A stretch of 64,000 nucleotides of DNA from Sipunculus nudus. Its lineage: Eukaryota; Annelida; Sipuncula; Golfingiida; Sipunculidae. Within the stretch, counting starts at the first letter, position 1, and each line of letters opens with the position of its first letter. Where the stretch lies: the NCBI GenBank assembly GCA_026874595.1, contig CM049320.1, positions 43,472,714 to 43,536,713 on the forward strand. The letters run 5' to 3'. The notes under the pieces are model-generated. The model had not been told where the DNA came from and made no database searches. It saw only the letters and a program-made list of their open reading frames with translations. A program made the translations under genes and the position numbers. Of the stretch, positions 12,382-21,692 are shown piece by piece.

Positions 12382-12900
12382 TATATATATCCATGTGCTC
12401 TGCTCTCTTTTCCTCACCAATCATGATAAATCATGATAAAGTCCATCCTTATGGTAATAATGTAGTCTATTTTCTTCAAAGTTCACAAAAAATATATAAA
12501 AAATATGTATTGATGGTTGACATTTCTAACTACAAAAATGATCATAAAATCTTCCTTTAAAAAATTTCTAATCTTATAAAATGAAGCTTTTATGAATTTT
12601 AGTTAAAACAACAGAGTTCACTGATGCCTAAAGTGCCTCCCCTCCTTTGTCGGGGACTTGTAAAGCCCTTAAGTATATGTCCCTAAACCTGACTCACCAA
12701 CCAGGTACTTGGATTAAAGCTACTGAATATTATAATTTTGACCTAAACCCAGCATTAAAAATACTGTCCATTTAGAACCAAGAAAAGCCCTGACCATTCA
12801 TATCATCTAAATATATTAACATAATGAACTTAATGAACTTAAAAACCACAAACCCAATTGTCATACAGTTTGTTGAATGATTTGTCAATTTCTGTTCCAG
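12382..12900. other. AT-rich intron sequence, nothing recognised
   Basis: Right flank of the TIR2 transposon up to exon 3. No repeat family or RNA gene was seen. It ends in the acceptor TTTCTGTTCCAG. Confidence 0.6.
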
Positions 12901-13050
12901 AACCTCCAAAGTTCCCCATACAAGTTGGGCCCCCAAGTCGGACAGTTGAGGTTGGTCAGACAATACGTCTTGTCTGTCAGGTGAGGGAGACTCCAGACCT
13001 CCGGGTGAAGAGCATCAAGTGGTCCAGGGTTGACGGAGACTTACCTGAAG
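12901..13050 (+). CDS. HSPG2: Perlecan exon 3: N-terminal half of Ig3
   Basis: EPPKFPIQVGPPSRTVEVGQ, first Cys in IRLVCQVRE, Trp in IKWSRVDGDLPEG. Phase 1 in, phase 1 out, donor GTATGT. The RVDGDLPEG stretch is the typical C-C' turn of perlecan Ig modules. The second half of this Ig is 3.6 kb downstream in exon 4. Confidence 0.93.
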
Positions 13051-13110
13051 GTATGTTCAGCATTTGTAGAGCAGAATGTAAATGTAGAGAGTAACGGTTT
13101 CAGATATTGT

Positions 13111-13350
13111 TACGTGGTGACATAAACTGTCTCGCTAGAGAAGCTTGCTTCGCTAGCGAAGCGGTAGGAACGCTGGTCCTGTGCGCCACCATTATGGGTT
13201 CGAATCCCAGATCGACCCAATGTTTTCCCATGAGCTTTGTCTTCATAACAAAATGGGGGCTCTTCCAATGTGACGGTAAACTTTGTGGCCCAGGGGAGAG
13301 CTCACCAAAGTGTGACTCCTGGGATAATTAGTCTTGTTCTGATGGCAGAA
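13111..13350 (+). mobile_element. tRNA-related SINE, copy 1
   Basis: A head with a clear RNA polymerase III B box, GGGTTCGAATCCCAG, at about 13197-13211. An A-box-like TAGCGAAGCGGTAGGA lies about 45 bp upstream. It is followed by a unique body, so it is a SINE rather than a tRNA gene. The cloverleaf is not complete. The head contains the local duplication GAAGC-TTGC-TTCGCTAGCGAAGC. A diverged second copy follows at 13371. Confidence 0.65.
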
Positions 13351-13370
13351 CGCTTTTAAGAGGGTGTGTG

Positions 13371-13530
13371 TACGGGGTGACATAAAAGCGGACCGAACTG
13401 TCTCACCAGAGAAGCTTGCTTTTCTAGTGAAGCGGTTGGTATGCTGGACTTGTTCTCCACCATTATGAGTTTGAATCCTGGATCAGCCCAGAATTTTCCC
13501 CTGTATTATTTGTCTTCGTAACAATATGTA
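13371..13530 (+). mobile_element. tRNA-related SINE, copy 2 (diverged)
   Basis: Repeats the head of the copy at 13111: GGTGACATAAA..., CAGAGAAGCTTGCTT, GTGAAGCGGTTGGTATGCTGG, with a decayed B box GAGTTTGAATCCTGG. It shares the tail TTTTCCC...TTTGTCTTC..AACA. Same orientation as copy 1, so the two may be a tandem duplication or two insertions. Confidence 0.6.
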
Positions 13531-13609
13531 TATTCACTCTAAACGGTAAATAACTGTAAATCTAAGATTATTTTCATGGATTAAAACCAGATAAATGTGT
13601 TAGAAGAAA

Positions 13610-16600
13610 ATTGTTGTTAAGGGCTGAAACTTGATAAAATGTTGATATGGTAATGTTGTTTATTTTAGGCCTGAAAACATGTCAGTGTGTTGATATGAAA
13701 GAGATGTTTATTTAAGGACTGACATCTGATAAATGTGTTGATGTGAAATTGATGTTTATTTGAGATGTGTTGATATGATATTGATGTTTATTTGAGATGT
13801 GTTGATATGAAATTGATGTTTATTTGGGATGTGTTGATATGAAATTGATGTTTATTTGAGATGTGTTGATATGATATTGAAGTTTATATGAGATGTGTTG
13901 ATATGATATTGATGTTTATTTTAGATGTGTTGATATGATATTGATATTTATTTGAGATGTGTTGATATGATATTGATGTTTATTGTATCCCCAGACAAAG
14001 TCGGGGGATACTATGTTTTCATACCGGTCCCGCCGCCGCCGCCGCCGCCGCCGCATATAAATCTTGTTGGCGCAATAACCCAAAAAATATTTCACGGAAC
14101 TTTACCAAACTTGGTATATGTATAGATATGGGTGAGAGGACGACGCCCATTTAAAATGAGGTCATGACCTTTACTAGGAGAGGGTCCTTGACCTTGAATA
14201 GGTCCAATTTTTGGGAAAATCACACAAATTCTTTAATATCTCAAGAAATCTTGCATAGGTTTATCCTAAAATCAAGTTGATGGAAGATCATGGATAGGGT
14301 TGTCATGTTCCAGAAACTGGTGGCGCCACCTATTATTCTTTACTTGTTTTCATGCCGTTTAATACTCCCAAAATTGCTACCTTACAGTACTGTGAGCATT
14401 ATAAGTCAAAAACTAATGGACAGATTTCTTTTATATTATGCATATACATAGGTATGGGTTATGGGATGATGGTTATTTAAATTGGGGTCATGACCTTTCC
14501 TATGTTAGTGGCCTTGACCTTGAATATTGCCATATATGGTGAAAATCACACTCCTCTTATGATATCTCCAGTGTTGATAGCCATATAGATTTCAAACATG
14601 ACTTATGTATGGCCCACCACTAAAGTAAGAACCCTATAGGTTCGAGGGTCATGAGGTCAAAGGTCAAGGTCACCGGACTGGCATTTTAAAATATACTGTG
14701 GATGCATTTTAAGCCAAACTTTCATCCCAGGTCTTCCATCTTGAATATATAGCTCACTTGCCAATATTGGATGATCCATAGAAATTTTGGGGTCACAGTG
14801 TCAAAGGTCAAGGCCACAGGAGCTATCTGTCCAAAAATTAGTTTCTGGATGATAATTCCTTCTTTTATTGATGTATGGATTTCAAACTTGACTTGTATTT
14901 GACCCATTGGAAAAGCAAGACCTGAATTGATTTTGGGGTCATGAGGTCAAAGGTCAAGGTCACAGGAAACCTCTTTAAAAAGGTTGTGGATGCAATTTCA
15001 GCCAAAAAATTCATCCGAGATCTTTCATCTTGCACATATAGTTCACCTGCCAAGAGTGGAAGACCCCTATCAATTGTGAGGTCACAAGGTCAAAGGTGAA
15101 GGTCACAGGAGCCATCTGTCCAAAAATTAGTTTCTGGATGATAATTCTGCTTTTATTGATGTATGGATTTCAAACTTGACTTGTATTTGACCCATTGGAA
15201 AAGCAAGACCTGAATTGATTTTGGGGTCATGAGGTCAAAGGTCAAGGTCACAGGACACATCTTTAAAAAGGTTGTGGATGCAATTTCAGCCAAAAAAATC
15301 ATCTGAGATCTTTCATCTTGCACATACCATTCACCTGCCAAGAGTGGAAGACCCCTATCAATTTTGAGGTCACAAGGTCAAAGGTGAAGGTCACAGGAGC
15401 CATCTGTCCAAAAATTAGTTTCTGGATGATAATTCCTGCTTTTATTGATGTATGGATTTCAAACTTGACTTGTATATGTCCCATTGGAAAAGCAAGACCA
15501 AAATTGATTTTGGGGGCATGAGGTCAAAGGTCAAGGTCACAGGACACATCTTTAAAAAGATGTGGATGCATTTTCAGCCAAACATTTCATCTCAGATCTT
15601 TCATCTTGCACATATAGTTCACCTGCCAAGAGAGGAAGAACCCTATCAATTTTGAGGTCACAAGGTCAAAGGTGAAGGTCACAGGAGCCATCTGTCCAAA
15701 AATTAGTTTCTGGATGATAATTCCTGCTTTTATTGATGTGTGGTTTTCAAACTTGACTTGTATATGTCCCATTGGAAAAGCAAGACCATAATTGATTTTG
15801 GGGTCATGAGGTCAAAGGTCAAGGTCACAGGATACATCTTTAGAAAGGTTGTTGATGCAATTTCAGCCAAAAAATTCATCTGAGATCTTTCATTTTGCAC
15901 ATATAGTTCACCTGCCAAGAGTGGAAGACCCCTATCAATTTTGAGGTCACAAGGTCAAAGGTGAAGGTCACAGGAGCCATCTGTCCAAAAATTAGTTTCT
16001 GGATGATAATTCCTGCTTTTATTGATGTATGGATTTCAAACTTGACTTGTATATGTCCCATTGGAAAAGCAAGACCCAAATTGATTTTGGGGTCATGAGG
16101 TCAAAGGTCAAGGTCACAGGACACATCTTTAAAAAGATGTGGATGCATTTTCAGCCAAACATTCATCTCAGATCTTTCATCTTGCACATATAGTTCTCCT
16201 GCCAAGAGAGGAAGAATGCTATCAATTGTGAGGTCACAAGGTCAAAGGTGAAGGTCACAGGAGCCACCTGTAAAAAAATTAGTTTCTGGATGATAATTCC
16301 TGCTTTTATTGATGTATAGATTTCAAACTTGACTTGCATATGTCCCATTGGAAAAGCAAGACCCAAATTGATTTTGGGGTCATGAGGTCAAAGGTCAAGG
16401 TCACAGGACACATCTTTAAAACAATCAAGGTCACAGGACCAACATCTTCAACAAGATTGTGGATTGTTAGATGGAAGAAACAATAAATATGCCAAGTGTC
16501 AGTATATGCTGCCAAAATTGGGGGTCTGTTCTTAAAGGAGGGGGGCCTACTATGTCTGGGGATACTCTGGCACCTGCGGTGCCAAGAAATGTCTAGTTTG

Positions 16601-16633
16601 AGATGTGTTGATATGATATTAATGTTTTTTAAG
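13610..16633 (+). repeat. About 32-bp tandem array next to exon 4, split by a Helitron-like element
   Basis: Units of TGAGATGTGTTGATATGATA plus TTGATGTTTATT occupy about 13735-13982, with more diverged 60-bp relatives from 13610 that contain ATGTTTATTTAAGGACTG. After the inserted element (13983-16596) the array resumes as TTTGAGATGTGTTGATATGA at 16597 and runs into the acceptor ATGTTTTTTAAG|GATCA of exon 4. The array therefore appears to derive from the acceptor region, with decoy AGs such as TTTATTTTAG. Confidence 0.75.
13983..16596 (+). mobile_element. Helitron-like nonautonomous element, family A (A1), full length
   Basis: Starts TTGTATCCCCAGAC and ends with the inverted partner GTCTGGGGATAC, a hairpin GGCACC-TGC-GGTGCC, AAGAAATGT, then CTAG before T. 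A (CCG)n run is near the 5' end. The core from about 14900 has about five dimers of about 290 bp rich in AGGTCA motifs. Flanks joined without the element restore the interrupted tandem repeat, so insertion was between A and T with no target duplication, as for Helitrons. No Rep/helicase frame. Length 2,614 bp, the same as the copy at 55939. Confidence 0.85.
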
Positions 16634-16771
16634 GATCAAGGCAAGCTAATGGTATCTTGGACATCCGTAACATACAGACACAGGATACGGGCCGCTACCA
16701 GTGTACTGTAGAGCTGGACTCTGGCTTCTCTAGATACACATATGTAGTTGTGTCTGTCAAATCGGGAACAG
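16634..16771 (+). CDS. HSPG2: Perlecan exon 4: C-terminal half of Ig3
   Basis: GSRQANGILDIRNIQTQDTG, second Cys in GRYQCTVELDSG, last strand RYTYVVVSVKSGT. Phase 1 both sides; donor GTAAGT. The acceptor TTTTTTAAG at 16633 is chosen over the nearby ATCAAG because it keeps phase with exon 3 and gives the expected GILDIRN strand. The acceptor borders the remnant of a tandem array. Confidence 0.9.
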
Positions 16772-16919
16772 GTAAGTAATGTTTCTAGATCTGATGGATA
16801 TGGGAGGTGTGTTATAACAATGTGTAAAAGGTTACCACATTATATAGATGTAAAACCATATGACATTATACCATTTGCCAGAGGGTACTGCTGTACTGTA
16901 TTTTGTATTTGATTTATGT

Positions 16920-16959
<40 letters not shown>

Positions 16960-18107
16960 ATATGTGTATAGATAATTGGTGTTAATATTATTAGGGCCCC
17001 ACTTGAAAACACAGGTACCCCATAGTAATCATCCTGTCTGACCATCTAGCTGTCCACAAATTCATTCTTTATGATAATCAGTTTTTATTAAATGATATGT
17101 TTAAAATGTTACATATCTATGCCCCCACTACTAAGGTAAGAACCCTGGGGTAGCTGTTTTCAATTTTACAAGCCCACCAGGCCTGTAAATAGGGAATTTC
17201 ACAGGCCAGCAAGGCTATTTACAGGCCTGCATCATTCCCTTGGCCTTACTTTAACTATCTAATAATCTGAATTGACAAACATCTTAAACAAAATTTCTTT
17301 GAATCGTGACATTAAGATAGCAAAAATTTTGTTCTTGTACATATGTTACACCTTGGGTTAGGTTTGTTGATATATGCCTTCCCTATGTTCTTTTGTGTGT
17401 AGGGAGGGGAGGAGGTTCATAATGAGAGATAATAAGATAGATAACCCTTTCAATTATAGAAATTACCAATTATAATTTAGCAGATGAAGGTATAGTATCA
17501 TATAGGTTTCTTGCGGTTTAATTTTGGGTTTGAATGGCAGACAGGGACAAACTGTGTGAACGGATCATTTCTTTCATGAATGTTGTGGTTATATATTAAG
17601 GCTTAACGCTGCTTGTACAAATGATTAATTCAGTGACCAAAAACATGACATTTCTCGTGGTATAAAGTATTCAGAATACCAATGACCACCTTCTTTTAGT
17701 CACTACTTTAATGTAAAAGACAAAGTCCATGCCAACAGTTGGTGTGAAGTCAGTCAAATTTGATACTTCCCGGTAAAATTTAAAGGGTTGGTGACGTGGT
17801 CCATTCTGCAGGATAAAGATCCCTATGACAGCTAGTCTCATAATAAATAGTGATTCAGATATACCTGATGACATTGACCCTATAAATGTCAATATATGAT
17901 TATGAAAAAACGGAGCCTATTTTAAAGGGGGGGGGGGGGGGTATGCCCTGATGCCATAACTTCCAGTGGATTATATAAACCGAAATTAAGAAAGCAAGGT
18001 ATTAAAATAAAAAGATAAATGTACTTTCAGAATGTCATTTTTAATTGCAAGTATTAAGTTTACAGTTTACAGTTTACAGTTTACATACATTTATAACAAT
18101 TTTCTAG
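16772..18107. other. Intron 4, mostly unremarkable
   Basis: Contains a (TA)n-(TG)n microsatellite at about 16922-16965, a diverged fragment (about 16990-17140, ACTTGAAAACACAGGTACCCC) that recurs near 33100, and a G-run at 17929-17941. Four copies of an 8-bp AGTTTACA-type repeat lie at 18056-18084, just before the exon 5 acceptor. No gene seen. Confidence 0.6.
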
Positions 18108-18253
18108 TTTCACCTCCGACTGCACAGCTCGACCTACAGCGCCGTGTGATTGCTCAAGGATCAAGCGCCACCCTCCGCTGTATTGTGACAGGCCAACCCC
18201 CACCAACAGTCACATGGTCCCGTGTCAGTGGAGAACTCACCGCCAACCATCAG
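18108..18253 (+). CDS. HSPG2: Perlecan exon 5: N-terminal half of Ig4
   Basis: VSPPTAQLDLQRRVIAQGSS, first Cys in ATLRCIVTG, Trp in VTWSRVSGELTANHQ. Enters in phase 1 and leaves in phase 0 after CAG, donor GTGTCA. It joins exon 6 to read TANHQISNNILRIL, the normal C'-to-E run. This is the only phase-0 junction inside an Ig of this window. Confidence 0.9.
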
Positions 18254-19880
18254 GTGTCATGGCATAACACTACACCAGCTTGCAACACAAAGCAAACAAA
18301 CATAGGGTACAACCATAGGTCGAGCCCTCAAGTTGAAATAACACAGACAGAGAGACAGACAGAACATATTGTCTGTTTTCTGTCAGTTGTATAACTTTCA
18401 GAGCAGTTGCTTAGAAACTGTGGCCTGTAGAATGACAAAAAAACAGGCAAGAAGATAAAGCTGACAACAACATGAACAGACAGACATTCTGACTGACTAA
18501 CACAACCTGGATGACATTTAACTAGGAAAAGTTCTGGGGAATTCATAGAGGAACAAAATGAGCTATAGTTTGTGTAGATAGAACAATTTTTTTTACAAAG
18601 TTATGAGAAAAAAAAATTTTGATTTTATTTAATGTCCTTGACCCTTCATTTTTTTCAACCATAAACAACAGACTTATTGGAGTTCTCTTTCTATCAACTG
18701 TATAACTTTTAAAGCAATCGCTCAAGAATTGTGGCCTGTAGAGTGAGAGCAGTAAAATCTCACAAAATCTCATTTTACGTAAAACAGTACTAGATCAAAT
18801 TGGTATAAATTTGAGTCAAACTAATCAACGGCAGCCTGAAGCAAAAAAACTAGATATATCTGGTTTGTAATTTGAAAAAGTTGTAAAAAAATAAGACCAA
18901 GTATTTTCTAATATCATGAATTTCCCCTCAAAATGTGTAACCATGGTACCGCAGATTTTAGGCAGCATAGAAAAATGGCCATGAAATGAAGAATAGAATG
19001 AACTACAGTTTGACCTTAAACCAATTCGCATTAAAAGACAATAGGGTTCTAGAAATATATAGTTATTCTATCAACTGTATATCATTCAGAGCAATTGCTC
19101 AAAAATTGTGGCCTGAAGAATGCCATATGTCAGACAAAATTCAAGCAGGGAAAGCTACTTTGACAACAACTGCGAACAGACGGACATACTAACAGACTGA
19201 CACATCTTGGATGAAAGTTAACTTGACCATGCATGTTATTGGGAATGCATAGAGGAACAAAATGAGCTACAGTTTGTGCAGATAGACTTGTGCAAAATTT
19301 AACGAAGTTATGATGAAAATAAAGATTTTGAAGTTTATCAATGACCTTGACCGTCAACCAATATTAACCAGAACAGAAGGTGTCTGGGACTTTTGATTGT
19401 CAATCAACTGTGTGAGTTTTAAAGCAATTGCTGCAAAATTGTGTCCTGTAGAGAGGAGACAGACAAAACAAGAACAGACAAACAGACATATGCAACTGAC
19501 CAAGATTTCTAGCAAGCAACAATCAACACAAGTCATATAATCAGCCCATATGACTACGCCAGATCCAGTATGTCTACCGAGATGTATTTGTAATTGTACC
19601 TCCATCTTGATGTTCTGGTTTGTCTATCCCAGTGTCTGTTCTATGTAAAAGCAAGTCTTGCAACTTTCAGATTAACAGAATATTCCCAGTATTGCCATTT
19701 CCTGTAATTTTTTTGTTTTCTATACATCTCTTGTGGCTGGAACAGTGACCAATGTAAGTAATATCTCGTTTTTAATATCTCATTGATAATGCTTACTTGT
19801 TGGGAGATTTCTCTGGGTTATCCCTCTTGGTTGGAGCAGTTTCTGTCAAAAGTAGTATTTAATGTAATGTTTGTTTGTAG
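18254..19880. repeat. Intron 5 with a repeated unit of about 335 bp
   Basis: A noncoding unit recurs at about 18380, 18690, 19065 and 19395. Its marks are AACTGTATAACTTTyAAAGCA, ATTGCTCAAAAATTGTGGCC, GAACAGACAGACAT and GAGGAACAAAATGAGCTA. Copies differ by substitutions and deletions, so this is an old tandem or dispersed repeat. It also includes a well-formed but unused donor, ACCAATGTAAGTAAT, near 19750. No gene seen. Confidence 0.6.
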
Positions 19881-19998
19881 ATCTCTAACAATATTCTGAG
19901 GATCTTGAGGGCAGACACAGCAGATAGAGGTGTGTATGTGTGCCTCGCCAGAAACCGTGTCGGCCAAGCCCAGGCTGCTGGATATGTGGAAATCGAGC
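19881..19998 (+). CDS. HSPG2: Perlecan exon 6: C-terminal half of Ig4
   Basis: ISNNILRILRADTADRG, second Cys in VYVCLARNRVG, last strand AGYVEIE. Enters phase 0 after TTTGTAG and leaves phase 1 at GTAAGT. Exon 7 begins only 165 bp downstream, the shortest intron in this part of the gene. Confidence 0.93.
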
Positions 19999-20162
19999 GT
20001 AAGTCACACACACTCGTACAATCTGAAATTCAATAATCAGTCTGCTTCAAATTTCATAATCACAAAGATATAAAGGAGAATCTAATCACTTGTCATTCAC
20101 ATAGTCAGTATCTATATGGTGTTTGTTGTAGAATGATTTGAACTAGTGGTAACTATTTGCAG

Positions 20163-20286
20163 GTCGCAGTGTGCCCGAGATCCAGATTTATCCAAACATC
20201 TCACAAACCATCCCACTTGGAGGAAGTGCTTTGTTCCAGTGTCGTATAATCGGCGGAGAACCAAGACCAGCTGTAGAGTGGAAGAG
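20163..20286 (+). CDS. HSPG2: Perlecan exon 7: N-terminal half of Ig5
   Basis: RSVPEIQIYPNISQTIPLGG, first Cys in ALFQCRIIGG, Trp in AVEWKR. NIS is a potential N-glycosylation site. Phase 1 in, phase 2 out. The donor AG|GTCTGA is weak, yet it precedes the largest intron here (14.2 kb); phase and the resulting EWKRADNEAF support it. Confidence 0.85.
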
Positions 20287-21045
20287 GTCTGACTCATCTT
20301 TCAAACCTTTCACCTTTTTAATCATGATGTTACAAGCTTAATGCTTATTATTAAGACATTTCATATGCAGCCAGTTATCTTTTGATCATTTGTACATATT
20401 ATGCATTCATGCCATCTGAAACTTAAAGGGACATAATCTGAGCAATATTATGCCTTTTCTGTTCATACTATCAGTTAAGTTTTGCTTTATACAAAAGCCT
20501 CCCAGCAAAACCGTCCCAGCACACAGCCTCAGTACTTCCTATACAGCTGTGTAACACCTTGTTATGGTTCTGCGTGTGAGTAAACACAGTCCATGTGTGT
20601 CTGTTTACCATAACAAGGTCATGTGACTCGAGGTCTGATTTTGTGCATGCACAACAGATCCCAAACAAGGACTAGTCCAAACTAGTCAATACATGGACCT
20701 TCGCGCCATTTGATATATCCCCGCTTGTTGGACATTATGGTCCATGGACCGAATGTATAGTCATTGTAGAACCTGTCGCAACAGGACTGTACAAAAGGTC
20801 CAGGGACCTCAGCTGAAATTGCATGTTTAACATGTGTTGTATCAGCCACTGGGAACATGTGTTACATTTTTTTGGGCCAACTCCTGATTGACAGGCGTCG
20901 TTGCCCAGGCAATGCATGAGCTGTGTTTATGTTGATGCCTTTGATTGCACAGTCCACTTTTTTTTACACTCATCCAAATGAGAAAGCCAACTGTTCCAGA
21001 GCAGTATTTTGGCAGGTACAAATTTATTTCAAAGAGAAGATGCTA
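20287..21045. other. Start of the 14.2-kb intron 7; stem-loop at 20556-20619
   Basis: Mostly unrecognised sequence. A perfect 13-bp inverted repeat, ACCTTGTTATGGT (20556-20568) and ACCATAACAAGGT (20607-20619), encloses a shorter inverted pair GTAAACA/TGTTTAC, so it could fold as a nested hairpin. No gene seen. Confidence 0.55.
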
Positions 21046-21335
21046 TTTTTAGCTCAGCTAACTGTAAGTCAACTGAGCTATTGGGATTGGTCAGCGTCCA
21101 TCCGTCTGCCTGTCTAGCTATCCATCTGTCCGTCCGTACATTAGAATGGCATGTTTTGACACTGTTGAACCTAGAAACCTGTAACTGAATATCCAGGGAG
21201 GTCTATTAAAAAATCTTTTTGGAAACTTAAAATTAGGTCACTGTGACCTATATCCTCTGAGCTATGGGGCTTGTAAATACCACCCCCCTCAGAATAATTA
21301 AAAATTTGATACAAAACCTCCAGTATCTTGATAAT
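21046..21335 (+). mobile_element. Family C 5' fragment (C4)
   Basis: TTTTTAGCTCAGCTAACTGT, foldback partner, CCGTCTG-rich tract, then the short-form body up to CCTCCAGTATCTTGATAA. There it is cut by the family A fragment that begins at 21336. Confidence 0.7.
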
Positions 21336-21692
21336 TGTATCCCCAGACAAAGTCGGGATACTATGGTTTAAGCATGGTCAGGCCTCCCCTCCGCTGCCGC
21401 AGAGATTTCATTTGGACGCGATAACTCGATAAATATTTAATGGATCATTACCAAACTTGACATGTGCATAGATAAGGGTGAGAAGATGAAGCCTATTTAG
21501 AATCAGGTCATGACCTTTACTAGGAGAGTGACCTTGACCTTGAATATTTCAATTTTTGAGGAAAATCACACAAATTCTTAAATATCTTGAGAAATCTTGC
21601 ATGGATTGATCCAAAAATCAACTTTACTGAAGATCTTGGATAGTGATGTCATGTACCGGAAACTGGTGGCACCACCTGTTATTCTTTTCTTG
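21336..21692 (+). mobile_element. Helitron-like family A, 5' fragment (A3)
   Basis: Begins TTGTATCCCCAGACAAAGTC after A, as in the full copies, and follows their 5' 350 bp (TTACCAAACTTGACATGTGC, TGACCTTTACTAGGAGAGTG), ending at GGTGGCACCACC. The core, 3' hairpin and CTAG end are absent. Confidence 0.75.

Noticed and set aside
13111..13215. tRNA gene
   Set aside because: A B box is present but the acceptor and anticodon stems do not form a cloverleaf, and a second copy with a SINE body follows.
14722..16366. Chain of minus-strand frames of about 62 codons (MGHIQVKFEIHTSIKAGI type), also at 56875-57725
   Set aside because: They recur with each core unit of the family A elements and are repeat-derived; both strands show such frames and no known protein domain.
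19730..19760. Extra exon ending ACCAAT|GTAAGTAAT
   Set aside because: Exons 5 and 6 already join in phase to give a complete Ig4; adding sequence here would disrupt the C'-E region.
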